Shown here: positions 10,240-19,240 of the stretch, in pieces
How the letters are laid out: the number at the start of each line of letters is the position of its first letter
How positions within the stretch are numbered: the first letter of the stretch is position 1
Assembly (NCBI GenBank): GCA_945881735.1
Contig: CAMCVF010000010.1
Location: 1-64,000, forward strand
Direction: 5' to 3'
DNA: 64,000 nt
Source of the DNA: Methylotenera oryzisoli
GTDB lineage: Bacteria; Pseudomonadota; Gammaproteobacteria; Burkholderiales; Methylophilaceae
Position numbers and translations under genes: made by a program
The notes under the pieces: generated by a model
Databases searched by the model: none
What the model was told of the DNA's origin: nothing
Seen by the model: the letters and a program-made list of their open reading frames with translations, nothing else

Positions 10240-11028
10240 TTATGCCCTTAATTTATAACCAGATTTTAACATTTTTAAAGCAAGCCATGCTAACCCTAAC
10301 AAAAAGCTCAGCACCACCACAAAACTCATCCATGGCGAAATATCGCTTTGACCAAAAAAGCCATAGCGAAAGCCATCAATCATGTAAAAGAATGGATTAA
10401 ATTTTGAAACGGCCTGCCAAAACGGCGGTAAAGAATGTATGGAATAAAACACGCCAGATAAAAACGTAAGCGGCATAATCACAAAATTTTGAAACGCGGC
10501 CATTTGGTCAAACTTATCTGACCAAATACCCGCAATAATGCCAAAAGTACCCAATAAGGCGCTGCCCAATAAGGCAAATATGAATATCCACAACGGGTGC
10601 ACGATAGACAAATCGACAAAGCAAATCGCCACTAAATAAATACTTAAGCCCACCAAAAATCCGCGAATGATGGCAGCTGCTAAAAACGCAATAAAAAACT
10701 GTACGTAGCTAATTGGTGTTAATAATACAAAAACAATACTGCCCATAATTTTTGATTGCACTAAGCTAGATGAACTATTGGCAAATGCGTTTTGCAATAG
10801 CGACATCATAATCAAGCCTGGAATTAAAAATGCTTTGTAGGGAACGCCTTTATATACTTGTACATGGTTCTCTAGCACATGTGAGAATATCAATAAATAC
10901 AATAGCGATGTGAGCACAGGTGAGGCAACGGTTTGAAACGCCACGCGCCAAAAACGAAATAACTCTTTTTTAAATAGCGTATAAGTGCCGCGCCATTGCG
11001 GTGAAATTAAATCATCTATGATATTCAT
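10240..11028 (-). CDS. ABC-2 type exporter permease (YadH-like)
   Basis: This is a 262-residue ABC-2 permease with about six predicted membrane helices. The amphipathic N-terminus is RGTYTLFKKELFRFWR, and the family segment is MPLTFLSGVFYSIHSLPPFW. Its start overlaps the ATPase gene stop by 4 nt (ATGA), so the two form one transporter. Relatives are YadGH-type exporters. The substrate is unknown, although the link to mla genes suggests the envelope. Confidence 0.9.
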   Translation of the reverse strand: MNIIDDLISPQWRGTYTLFKKELFRFWRVAFQTVASPVLTSLLYLLIFSHVLENHVQVYKGVPYKAFLIPGLIMMSLLQNAFANSSSSLVQSKIMGSIVFVLLTPISYVQFFIAFLAAAIIRGFLVGLSIYLVAICFVDLSIVHPLWIFIFALLGSALLGTFGIIAGIWSDKFDQMAAFQNFVIMPLTFLSGVFYSIHSLPPFWQAVSKFNPFFYMIDGFRYGFFGQSDISPWMSFVVVLSFLLGLAWLALKMLKSGYKLRA

Positions 11029-11975
11029 CGCTCACCCGCTTGAAGGTATTGCTGGGCGACTTGCTCACCGACTAGTGACATAAAAACATCTTCTAAATCT
11101 GCTTCAATTAATTGCATATCGTGTACATTCACATTGGCTTTGCGTAACTCGCTTAACGCATATTCAATTTGATTTAATTCGGTTAAGGCCAATGTAAAAA
11201 TGCCATTTACACCATTTTTAAGCATGGGTAATAAAGTGATTGGCAAATTTTCTTGGCCAAGTGTTAAGCGTAAATTTTTACCCGGTAATTTGCTGAGTAA
11301 ATTGGCGGTTGTATCTAGCGCCACTATTTCGCCCTGCTTCATCATCGCCACACGCTCACATAGGGTTTCGGCTTCCTCTAAATAATGCGTGGTGAGAATA
11401 ATAGTGTGTCCATCATTATTGAGCTGCTTAATAAACGCCCATAGCATTTGGCGCAGCTCAACGTCCACACCTGCTGTTGGCTCATCTAATACAATCACAG
11501 GTGGCTTGTGCACTAAAGCCTGCGCAATCAGTGCGCGGCGTTTCATGCCGCCAGAAAGTTTGCGCATATTGGTATGCGCTTTATCCGTCAGACCTAGGTT
11601 TTCGATGACTTCATCTACCCAAGCATCATTTTCGCGACCACGTCCAAAATAGCCTGCCTGAAAACGCAGCATTTCACGTACATTAAAGAACGGATCGAAT
11701 ACCAACTCTTGCGGCACAACACCGAGCGACATGCGCGCGGCTTGGTACGCATTAATCACATTATGACCCATAATAGAAACTTGTCCATCAGTGGGCTTCA
11801 GCAAACCCGCCAAAATATTAATGAGTGTGGATTTTCCTGCGCCGTTTGGCCCAAGTAAGCCAAAAAATTCTCCTTGTTCAATAGTTAAATCAACGCCTTT
11901 TAAGGCATCTAATTGCCCAAAACGCTTATGAATTTTTTCAATTTTTACAGCTGGTGCTGATTTGATATCTGTCAT
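11025..11975 (-). CDS. ABC exporter ATP-binding protein (YadG-like)
   Basis: This is a 316-residue ATPase with Walker A GPNGAGKST near residues 42-50, signature KLSGGMKRR, Walker B VIVLDEPTAGVD and the switch His in LTTHYLEEAE. The C-terminal extension of about 80 residues is usual for ABC-2 exporters of the CcmA/YadG type. It is paired by a 4-nt overlap with the permease. It lies downstream of mlaB, a conserved betaproteobacterial order. Confidence 0.93.
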   Translation of the reverse strand: MTDIKSAPAVKIEKIHKRFGQLDALKGVDLTIEQGEFFGLLGPNGAGKSTLINILAGLLKPTDGQVSIMGHNVINAYQAARMSLGVVPQELVFDPFFNVREMLRFQAGYFGRGRENDAWVDEVIENLGLTDKAHTNMRKLSGGMKRRALIAQALVHKPPVIVLDEPTAGVDVELRQMLWAFIKQLNNDGHTIILTTHYLEEAETLCERVAMMKQGEIVALDTTANLLSKLPGKNLRLTLGQENLPITLLPMLKNGVNGIFTLALTELNQIEYALSELRKANVNVHDMQLIEADLEDVFMSLVGEQVAQQYLQAGER

Positions 11976-11997
11976 TTTTTTAATCGCTATAAATACG

Positions 11998-12021
11998 AAA
12001 CCCCATCATTAAGATGGGGTT
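11998..12021 (-). terminator. Hairpin between mlaB and the ABC exporter
   Basis: CCCCATC at 12001-12007 pairs with GATGGGG at 12013-12019 around a 5-nt loop, and flanking A:T pairs extend the stem. Only three T residues follow on the minus strand, so it may be a weak or partial terminator separating mla from the exporter genes. Confidence 0.55.
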
Positions 12022-12055
12022 AAGTTAATCAATTACACTATATAATAGCTAAAAA

Positions 12056-12355
12056 CTAGCTAATTAATTCAGCCACATCATATAGCTTTACTAAGCTGGT
12101 TAAATTCTCTGGCAGATTGACAAATGTTAAAGATTTATTTTCATTGGCGGCGCGGCGCTTCCATTCTAAAATCAAACTCACCGCAGTCGTGTCGATTTCT
12201 TCAACGTCAGCAAAATCAACGGATGTATTATCAACTATATTAAATAGCTTACTCGCCTTTAAAATATCGCCTGCCGTGCTATTTATAACATCCCCGCTTA
12301 ATATCCAGCAGTTATTGATTTGAGTTATTTGCGCCATTTGTGTTTTCGATAGCAT
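12056..12355 (-). CDS. mlaB: STAS-domain protein MlaB
   Basis: This is a 99-residue STAS domain. MlaB binds the MlaF ATPase and stabilises the inner-membrane MlaFEDB complex, which moves phospholipid across the envelope. The characteristic VDFADVEEIDTTAVSLILEW segment is present. Its ATG directly abuts the mlaC stop codon, so it is clearly part of the mla operon. Confidence 0.88.
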   Translation of the reverse strand: MLSKTQMAQITQINNCWILSGDVINSTAGDILKASKLFNIVDNTSVDFADVEEIDTTAVSLILEWKRRAANENKSLTFVNLPENLTSLVKLYDVAELIS

Positions 12356-12973
12356 TTATTTTGCTTTTGCGGCAGTGTTTTTATCAGCCAGCTTTTTAAT
12401 CAAACTATCCAAGCCATTTTGACGTATTTCTTGCGTAAATTGACCGCGATAATTAGTGACCAAGCTCACACCTTCAATCACAATATCATACACTTTCCAT
12501 GTGTCTGATTGTTTTTCTAACGCATAATCCACTGCAATTGGTTGACCACCTGGTTGCAAAATAGTGGTTTTTACATCGGCAGTATTAGCACCATCGACCA
12601 AACGTAATGGCTTGTACTCAATGGTTTGATTTTTGTATTTTGATAACGCTGTTGCATAGGTACGCAATAACAAAGTACGGAACTCTGTTTGAAACGCGGC
12701 TTTTTGATCAGGTGTGGCTTTAGTCCAGTTTTTACCTAAGACCAAGCGAGAAACACGATCAAAATTAAAATTCGGCAAAATCTTTTCTTCGGCCAATGCA
12801 AAAATCTTGGTTTGGTTACCAGCTTGAATGTCTTTATCGTTTTTAATAATAGTCAGCACATCATCAGCAGTACGTTTTACCAGCTCATCAGGCGATTCTG
12901 CTGCTAATGCGCCAACAGTAAAGCAAAGCATAGTGCCAGCTAATAAAAGCTGTTTGAATTTGTTTTTAATCAT
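12356..12973 (-). CDS. mlaC: Periplasmic phospholipid carrier MlaC
   Basis: This is a 205-residue protein of the MlaC/Ttg2D family with a signal peptide (MIKNKFKQLLLAGTMLCFTV, cleaved near ALAAE). MlaC shuttles phospholipid between the outer-membrane and inner-membrane Mla complexes. The body shows the family patterns ILPNFNFDRVSRLVLG and VKTTILQPGGQPIAVDY. It lies between mlaD and mlaB. Confidence 0.93.
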   Translation of the reverse strand: MIKNKFKQLLLAGTMLCFTVGALAAESPDELVKRTADDVLTIIKNDKDIQAGNQTKIFALAEEKILPNFNFDRVSRLVLGKNWTKATPDQKAAFQTEFRTLLLRTYATALSKYKNQTIEYKPLRLVDGANTADVKTTILQPGGQPIAVDYALEKQSDTWKVYDIVIEGVSLVTNYRGQFTQEIRQNGLDSLIKKLADKNTAAKAK

Positions 12974-13000
12974 GTATTAACCCTAATTTATGCAATGCGA

Positions 13001-13567
13001 TTAAGGCGTTGCTGTTTGTGTGATTGCATCTAATGGGTTAGCGCCTAACGCATCATCTTCTGATTTGGTTGATGGCGATTCTGTTTTAGTTGCGGTATCT
13101 GTTGGTGCTTCTGAGGCTTTATTGTACAAAAATTGGCTAATCATTTTTTCCAACACCACTGCATCTTGGGTTTGCATGATTTTGTCACCATTGGCTAAGC
13201 TAAGTTCATCACCACCCGCCTCTAAACCAATATATTGCTCACCCAACAAGCCTGCCGTGTAAATATTGGCAAACGTATCTTTAGGAAATGCATAGCGCTT
13301 ATCAATGCTTAAGCTAACAACAGCCTCAAAAGTTGAGGCATCAAATTTTATATCACTGACACGTCCAACTACTACACCCGCGCTTTTTACTGGGGCACGT
13401 GGTTTCAAGCCACCTATATTCTCAAAATTAGCACTAACGGTGTAGGTTTCACCGATACTGCTGGTTGTTAGATTACCCACTTTCATGGCAAGCCCAAGAA
13501 GGGCAGTTAAGCCTAAAGCGACAAAAATACCGACCCATAAATCAATTGATGTTCTTTCCATTGCCAT
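13001..13567 (-). CDS. mlaD: MCE-domain protein MlaD
   Basis: MlaD forms a hexameric ring over the MlaE permease. The 188-residue protein has a single N-terminal helix at about residues 10-28 (LWVGIFVALGLTALLGLAMK). One MCE domain follows, with GGLKPRAPVKSAGVVVGRV and the GLLGEQYIGLEAG segment. The C-terminal 40 residues are polar and low in complexity. It lies 12 nt after mlaE. Confidence 0.94.
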   Translation of the reverse strand: MAMERTSIDLWVGIFVALGLTALLGLAMKVGNLTTSSIGETYTVSANFENIGGLKPRAPVKSAGVVVGRVSDIKFDASTFEAVVSLSIDKRYAFPKDTFANIYTAGLLGEQYIGLEAGGDELSLANGDKIMQTQDAVVLEKMISQFLYNKASEAPTDTATKTESPSTKSEDDALGANPLDAITQTATP

Positions 13568-13579
13568 ACTCCTGACGCC

Positions 13580-14386
13580 TTACATGCTAATCATAAATGA
13601 GGTTAATACAAAATCTAGCCCTAAAATCGCGAGCGACGAAGTCACCACTGTGCGCGTGGTGGCGCGACTCACGCCTTCTGCTGTTGGCGGCGCATCGTAG
13701 CCTTCAAACAAGGCAATCATGGTACAAGCAACACCAAACACAATGCTTTTAATTACGCCGTTTACAATGTCCAGACGCCAATCAACGTTGGCCTGCATTT
13801 GCGACCAAAATGCGCCAGCGTCTACGCCAATTAAAGGAACGGCAACAATATAGCCGCCTAAAATTCCGACCATTGAAAATAAGGCCGCTAATACTGGCAT
13901 AGCAATTACACCCGCCCAAAAGCGAGGTGCAATCACACGAGCAATGGGGCTCACTGCCATCATTTCCATGGCGGCTAGTTGCTCAGTTGCTTTCATTAAT
14001 CCGATTTCTGCTGTAATGGCCGTACCCGCGCGGCCAGCAAACAACAATGCTGTAACCACTGGGCCAAGCTCGCGAATTAAAGATAAAGCGACCAACACAC
14101 CAATGGCTTCGGATGAGCCGTATTTTTGCAAGGTGTAATAACCTTGTAAGGCCAGTACCATACCCACAAAAAAGGCCGATACTAAAACAATAATTAAGGA
14201 CATGACGCCCGTAAAATACACTTCGCGAATGGTTAGATGAAAACGGCGAAAGCTTTCACCAGAATAGATAAGCGTTAAGCCAAATAAGCGCGCACCCGCA
14301 CCAAGACGCAAAATGCGGTTGCTAAAGCCATGCCCAATATTTCGAAGCATGCGCGTTAAACTGACAAGAACACTAAAACGTATCAT
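13580..14386 (-). CDS. mlaE: Phospholipid transport permease MlaE
   Basis: MlaE is the membrane subunit of the Mla transporter. The 268 residues include five or so hydrophobic helices and the family motif ELGPVVTALLFAGRAGTAI. ATEQLAAMEMMAVSP, the coupling region that contacts MlaF, follows. It overlaps mlaF by 4 nt (ATGA). Confidence 0.95.
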   Translation of the reverse strand: MIRFSVLVSLTRMLRNIGHGFSNRILRLGAGARLFGLTLIYSGESFRRFHLTIREVYFTGVMSLIIVLVSAFFVGMVLALQGYYTLQKYGSSEAIGVLVALSLIRELGPVVTALLFAGRAGTAITAEIGLMKATEQLAAMEMMAVSPIARVIAPRFWAGVIAMPVLAALFSMVGILGGYIVAVPLIGVDAGAFWSQMQANVDWRLDIVNGVIKSIVFGVACTMIALFEGYDAPPTAEGVSRATTRTVVTSSLAILGLDFVLTSFMISM

Positions 14387-15216
14387 GCACCTTGCCTTGT
14401 ATTTTCAAAACCCAGTAAATCTTGCGCATAATCACCCGCCGCATAATGAAAAGGTACTGGGCCATCTTTTTCGCCATGCACAAATTGATGTACAAAAGGT
14501 AAGGTAGAGTTGCGTAAATCATCTGGTGTACCCTCTGCCGCCACCACACCATTGGCAACAAAATAGACGTAATCGGCAATGGCAAAGGTTTCTTTCACAT
14601 CATGCGATACGATAATCGAAGTTGCTCCAAGCGCATCATTCAAGGTACGTATTAAATCGCAAATAACACCCATAGAAATAGGGTCTAAACCTGCAAATGG
14701 TTCATCATACATAATAATATCGGGATCTAATGCAATGGCACGCGCTAATGAAACGCGACGCGCCATACCGCCAGATAACTCAGTTGGCATAAGTTTGTGC
14801 GCGCCCCTTAAGCCGACGGCATTAAGCTTCATTAACACTAAATCATGAATCATGCTCTCAGGTAAATTGGTATGCTCGCGTAATGGGAAAGCGACGTTTT
14901 CGTAAACAGACAAATCGGTAAACAATGCGCCTTGTTGAAACAACATACCCATTTTGCGGCGCAATTTGTAGATGCCATCGCGGGATTGATGATGCACGAC
15001 TTGACCTTCGACACGCGCCTCACCTTTGCTGGGCTTAAGCTGGCCGCCAATTAAACGTAGTAGCGTGGTTTTACCCGTTCCGCTACCGCCCATTATGGCG
15101 ACGACCTTACCGCGCAGAAACACCATATTGATGCCCTGATGCAAAAGGCGGCCTTTGTAGCCAAAAGAAAGATTATTAATCTCTACAATATTTTGGGCTG
15201 CAGTGTTTACTGTCAT
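14383..15216 (-). CDS. mlaF: Phospholipid transport ATPase MlaF
   Basis: MlaF is the ATPase of the MlaFEDB complex. The 277-residue protein has Walker A GGSGTGKTT at about 43-51, signature LSGGMARR, Walker B IIMYDEPFAGLDP and the switch histidine in IVSHDV. It is the first gene of mlaFEDCB. No mlaA (vacJ) gene is present between mlaD and mlaC, where some betaproteobacteria keep it. Confidence 0.95.
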   Translation of the reverse strand: MTVNTAAQNIVEINNLSFGYKGRLLHQGINMVFLRGKVVAIMGGSGTGKTTLLRLIGGQLKPSKGEARVEGQVVHHQSRDGIYKLRRKMGMLFQQGALFTDLSVYENVAFPLREHTNLPESMIHDLVLMKLNAVGLRGAHKLMPTELSGGMARRVSLARAIALDPDIIMYDEPFAGLDPISMGVICDLIRTLNDALGATSIIVSHDVKETFAIADYVYFVANGVVAAEGTPDDLRNSTLPFVHQFVHGEKDGPVPFHYAAGDYAQDLLGFENTRQGA

Positions 15217-15307
15217 TTGAAGTGATTTTTCATTTAGATGATATTTTAAATCAAATCACGCAACTAGCAATACTTTAAAACCAGCAATACCCCAAATAGG
15301 TGCAATT

Positions 15308-15340
15308 GAAAACAAAAAAGCCCACATTAAGTGGGCTCGA
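15308..15340 (-). terminator. Intrinsic terminator of the prepilin gene
   Basis: AGCCCAC at 15319-15325 pairs with GTGGGCT at 15331-15337 around a 5-nt loop. On the minus strand the stem is followed by TTTTTTGTTTTC. It lies 30 nt beyond the prepilin stop codon and upstream of mlaF, closing a single-gene transcript. Confidence 0.85.
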
Positions 15341-15369
15341 AAATTTTAAGTACTAGACTAATATTATGG

Positions 15370-16023
15370 TTAGAGCGACATACACACTGTATGTTGACGA
15401 GCTTGGTTTGCTGTAACATCAGCTGTTGTGGCTGCATTACCTGGCGCATTAGATGTTGCAATAGCCCGTACATTGCCTGTTTCAGTATTGCCATCATCGA
15501 GCGTTACGTCAAGTTGTAAAGCGTCACGCCCCAAAATTAAACCTGAGCAAACTGCATAAGAGCCTCGCATATTTGCTATTTCTGTAAAGTTTGCACCTAT
15601 ACTTTGCACACCAATTCTGCCACCACTTGCATTTCTAGGCTCAAACTCTGGGGTGCCCAATTGATTTGATCCTGGCGCTAGGCCTGCAAGACGTACTTGC
15701 TGCCAAAACCTATATGATTCATCTGTCGTTATTGCAGAGTCCCATTCACCGCCGATTTGACCATTACCTAAAGGACCTCCGGTACTAGCGTTTGCTAAAG
15801 AACCTACATGGCCTACTGCATCATTGTCATCGCCCGGAACAGATCTAAATCGATCTTGATAGCCGTATATGTAAACTTGTACGTTCTGAAAATCGCGTGT
15901 AATGTTTTTGACACGTGCGCTATTAATCAGCTCTTGACCCCTGAGAACACCACCAAGCAGCAATCCGATAATCACTAAGACAATGGCTAACTCGATTAGG
16001 GTAAAACCTTTTTGTTTGTTCAT
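15370..16023 (-). CDS. Type IV pilin-like protein (prepilin, orphan)
   Basis: The 217-residue protein starts MNKQKGFTLIELAIVLVIIG. This is a class III prepilin leader cut after Gly6, with Phe at +1, Glu at +5 and a hydrophobic helix to about residue 28. The body contains a PGDDNDA motif and a Cys pair near residues 160 and 214 that may form the pilin disulfide loop. No other pilin or assembly gene is adjacent. A sigma-54 promoter upstream and a strong terminator downstream make it a monocistronic unit. It could be a pseudopilin or adhesive pilin; which one cannot be told. Confidence 0.85.
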   Translation of the reverse strand: MNKQKGFTLIELAIVLVIIGLLLGGVLRGQELINSARVKNITRDFQNVQVYIYGYQDRFRSVPGDDNDAVGHVGSLANASTGGPLGNGQIGGEWDSAITTDESYRFWQQVRLAGLAPGSNQLGTPEFEPRNASGGRIGVQSIGANFTEIANMRGSYAVCSGLILGRDALQLDVTLDDGNTETGNVRAIATSNAPGNAATTADVTANQARQHTVCMSL

Positions 16024-16085
16024 TTCCGTGTCCTTAACCTAATATTATTGTGTGAATTGTAAAAATAAAACTTTTTTTAAATTAA

Positions 16086-16101
16086 TGCAAACAACATGCC
16101 A
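16086..16101 (-). promoter_or_regulatory. Sigma-54 (RpoN) promoter of the prepilin gene
   Basis: On the minus strand the sequence is TGGCATG, four bases, then TTGCA. GG at -24 and GC at -12 are separated by exactly 10 nt, matching the RpoN consensus TGGCACG-N4-TTGC with one C-to-T difference. It lies about 63-78 bp upstream of the prepilin ATG. PilR, encoded in this window at 41.8 kb, is the obvious candidate activator. Confidence 0.75.
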
Positions 16102-16214
16102 GATTGGATATTAGATAGAAAGCTTTAAATACTAGCTATTTTAATCACTTTGAGCTAAATTCTACAATTAATTAAAAATTTATATGTTGAAAATTCATCA
16201 TATATGACATTTTT

Positions 16215-16247
16215 TTGACACCCTGCTTGTTCAACAAGACATCTTAA
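16215..16247 (+). promoter_or_regulatory. Possible promoter and palindrome upstream of the orphan kinase
   Basis: A perfect -35 hexamer TTGACA lies at 16215-16220, but no good -10 is found at 16-18 nt. A 13-bp palindrome CTTGT-TCA-ACAAG at 16226-16238 falls where a repressor could overlap the promoter. The rest of the 300-bp divergent gap (16024-16323) is AT-rich and shows no gene. Confidence 0.3.
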
Positions 16248-16323
16248 GCCTTCCACTTAAAGCGCGAAAATTGTAACCTAAACGTAGTAAACGAAAATCA
16301 AAATTTAACACATGGAATAACGC

Positions 16324-18048
16324 ATGTTTAGAAAAATGTTTAATTACAACACTATTAATCTGATGCTGATTAAAAATTCGCAGCGTGTATTGGCTTTAAT
16401 GCTGTTATCTTTGCATACTTTTTTAATTTGGGGTGGTAATGCGGATTATTTGCAGCAAACTTTTTTCTTATGTACTTACGCACTTTTTTTACTGTGGCAA
16501 CCCATTTGGCGTAGTACAGAAAGACTATCTAAACCAGCACTTTTTTTGTTTATTGGTGTTGGTATATTGGGCTTTTTATATATCAACTGGTGGTTAACTG
16601 CCTTATGGCTTTCTATTTTATTTGGATTGCTTGGTGGCCGAATTTTTTCAGAGGAAACCAAAGCCAATCGCGTCATTCATATTTTAGCCGCCAGCTACTT
16701 ACTAGCCATGCTGCTGTTATGGGTTGTGCCAAGACTACTTAACGCCGCTAATGATTTAGAAGCCGCGAATTTTATAATTCGCTACTTTATGCCACTACTC
16801 CCGATCATCATTTTATTTATAGGTAATCATGTCAGTAAATCGGGTCAATTGCCTGTACTAGATTTTTTCTACACCTTATTGTTAATGTTGGTTGCGCTTA
16901 TTTTGGTACTCGGTAGTTACGCAATTGGTAGCGTTAATACGGTTAATTATATTCAGGTAATGTTTATCACCATATTTAGCCTAGCCTTTGTGTTAATTGC
17001 TTTTAGTATGTTGTGGCAACCCAGCGTCCGTTTTTCTGGCGTTGAGTTATTAATGTCACGCTACTTGTTAAGCATTGGCATGCCTTTTGAAAAATGGATA
17101 AAAAATATCGCCTCTTTAGGTGAGATTGAATCGACCGCCAATGGCTTTATTCAAGCGGCAATGGTTGAAATGACATCACTGCCTTGGGTGTCAGGCGTTT
17201 CTTGGTTAGCAGATGATACGCAAGGTAAATTGGGCGAGTCTTCAAAGCATCAAACCAATTTTAACTTTAAAGATTTTCACATGACCTTGCATACCAACTG
17301 GCAAATATCGCCTGCTTTGTATGTGCATGTGAAATTATTAACGCAGATTATGGGTGAGTTTTACGATGCCAAACGCCGTGAAGAAACTTTGCGGCAAAAT
17401 GCCTTTATGCAAGCGTTTTACGAAGCGGGTTCGCGCTTAACGCACGATATTAAAAACATTTTGCAATCGGTGGGGACTTTAGTTTCGGCCGCCGATCAAT
17501 CTGAAGATAGAGATAACGACGCTTTATTAAAGCTAATACGTAAGCAATTGCCTGTTTTAAATCAACGTATCGGGGCTACTTTAGATAAATTAAAAGCGCC
17601 AGGTGAGTATAAAAAACGCTTAGAGAAAATGTCAGCATGGTGGAAAAACTTGCAATTACGCCACACTCAAGATCATATTGATTTTATTGCATGTGAATTG
17701 CCCAATCACGATATCAACGCTGAAGTGCTGGATAGCGTGATTGATAATTTGATAAATAATGCGATTGAAAAAGCCAAATACCAGCCTAGTACTTTGATTA
17801 CGATTGAAATGCAAAGCGATTCTGAACAGCGCTTTTATATAGATGTAACGGACACTGGGAAAGCAATGGACGCTGCAATTGCTAATGATTTATTTAAAAA
17901 GCATATTGTATCGCATAACGGTTTGGGCGTTGGCCTATATCATGCTGCTCAAGATGCAAAACAAGCAGGTTACAGCTTAAGCTTGGATAGTAATGTGAAT
18001 GGTTCAGTTCGCTTTAGAGTGGTGTTAACACCCCAAAAGCAGTTTTAA
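16324..18048 (+). CDS. Orphan membrane sensor histidine kinase
   Basis: This is a 574-residue protein. Residues 1-235 contain about eight hydrophobic helices. A GAF-like linker at about 240-350 is followed by a histidine box with His374 in RLTHDIKNILQ. The N box is DSVIDNLINNAIEKA, and the G boxes are DVTDTGK and GLGVGLY. The His box (HDxKN) and layout resemble PrsK-type kinases rather than classic HisKA. No response regulator is adjacent: ccsB converges and the prepilin gene diverges. Its signal and target are unknown. Confidence 0.8.
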   Translation: MFRKMFNYNTINLMLIKNSQRVLALMLLSLHTFLIWGGNADYLQQTFFLCTYALFLLWQPIWRSTERLSKPALFLFIGVGILGFLYINWWLTALWLSILFGLLGGRIFSEETKANRVIHILAASYLLAMLLLWVVPRLLNAANDLEAANFIIRYFMPLLPIIILFIGNHVSKSGQLPVLDFFYTLLLMLVALILVLGSYAIGSVNTVNYIQVMFITIFSLAFVLIAFSMLWQPSVRFSGVELLMSRYLLSIGMPFEKWIKNIASLGEIESTANGFIQAAMVEMTSLPWVSGVSWLADDTQGKLGESSKHQTNFNFKDFHMTLHTNWQISPALYVHVKLLTQIMGEFYDAKRREETLRQNAFMQAFYEAGSRLTHDIKNILQSVGTLVSAADQSEDRDNDALLKLIRKQLPVLNQRIGATLDKLKAPGEYKKRLEKMSAWWKNLQLRHTQDHIDFIACELPNHDINAEVLDSVIDNLINNAIEKAKYQPSTLITIEMQSDSEQRFYIDVTDTGKAMDAAIANDLFKKHIVSHNGLGVGLYHAAQDAKQAGYSLSLDSNVNGSVRFRVVLTPQKQF

Positions 18049-18059
18049 TAAGCTGACTC

Positions 18060-19205
18060 TTAAAGCTCGCCGTAAGAATGCAAGCCGCTTAAGAACATAT
18101 TTACACCTAAAAAGGCGAATGTTGTCACTAATAAGCCAATTAAAGCCCACCAAGCTAACACAGGACCGCGCAACCCTTTTACCATTCGCAAATGCAACCA
18201 TGCGGCGTAATTAAGCCAAACAATCAGCGCCCAGGTTTCTTTAGGATCCCAACTCCAGTAACCGCCCCAAGCTTCTGCCGCCCACATGGCACCCAAGATA
18301 GTGGCAATGGTAAAAAATGCAAAGCCTACGGCGATGGATTTATACATCACATCATCTAACACATCCAAGCTTGGCAAGCGGCTAGCTAAAATCCCTTTTT
18401 TGGCTAACAAGTACGCACTTGCTACCATGGCAGCCAATGAAAACGCGCCATAACCCACAAAGTTAGCAGGCACATGAATCTTCATCCAATAGCTTTGCAA
18501 GGCTGGCACTAAAGGTTGAATCGAATCGGCACCGCGGTCAAATCGATACCATAAAATAAATAGTACAGCCGCGTTGATAATCAGCAGCGCAAAGCTACCA
18601 AGCTGCTTGGTATTAAATTTACTTTCATAATGTAAATACAACAATGCTGTAATTAAGCAGAATAAAATAAATACTTCATACAGATTACTGATGGGAATAT
18701 GTCCCACATCCGGGGCAATTAAATAAGACTCGTACCAACGCACCATTAGCCCAACAAAGCCAAATAGAACGGCGCTCCATGTCAATGCTGAAGCGACTCT
18801 GCCTGCAAAATCGCTACGATTGAACATGGCAAACCAGTAAGTGAACATGGCTAAAATAAACAGAACGTTCATCCACATAACGGCTGATTGGCTGGATATT
18901 AAAAATTTAAGCAAAAACGCCTGCGTAGCGCGCGCTTGATCGCCTTGATACAGGCTTATTGAAAACAAGCTGATAGCACCCACGCCAATCACTAACTTGG
19001 CTAAGCCTTTCCAGCGCCAACCTAAATAGCTGAATACTGCCGCTGCACCAAACAAAAAACTCACCTCATAAATATCCATAAACTGTGAATATTGGCTGTA
19101 AGCGAAGACTGCGCCTGCGGCAAGCAATAAGGCATAAATCCAATCTACCATTTTTAGGCTTTGCAAAAGTGTTTGAGGGGTAAAGTTAAGTGTTTCGGTG
19201 TTCAT
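18060..19205 (-). CDS. ccsB: Cytochrome c biogenesis protein CcsB (CcsA/ResC family)
   Basis: This is a 381-residue integral membrane protein with the tryptophan-rich heme-handling WWD signature GGYWSWDPKETWAL and flanking histidines (for example in AWLHLRM). With ResB it forms the system II synthase that attaches heme to apocytochromes c in the periplasm. It lies 35 nt after resB, in the same direction. Naming differs: the family is also called CcsA or ResC. Confidence 0.94.
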   Translation of the reverse strand: MNTETLNFTPQTLLQSLKMVDWIYALLLAAGAVFAYSQYSQFMDIYEVSFLFGAAAVFSYLGWRWKGLAKLVIGVGAISLFSISLYQGDQARATQAFLLKFLISSQSAVMWMNVLFILAMFTYWFAMFNRSDFAGRVASALTWSAVLFGFVGLMVRWYESYLIAPDVGHIPISNLYEVFILFCLITALLYLHYESKFNTKQLGSFALLIINAAVLFILWYRFDRGADSIQPLVPALQSYWMKIHVPANFVGYGAFSLAAMVASAYLLAKKGILASRLPSLDVLDDVMYKSIAVGFAFFTIATILGAMWAAEAWGGYWSWDPKETWALIVWLNYAAWLHLRMVKGLRGPVLAWWALIGLLVTTFAFLGVNMFLSGLHSYGEL

Positions 19206-19240
19206 GAATGTTCCTTTATTCTTAATTACTTTGTCTTTGC

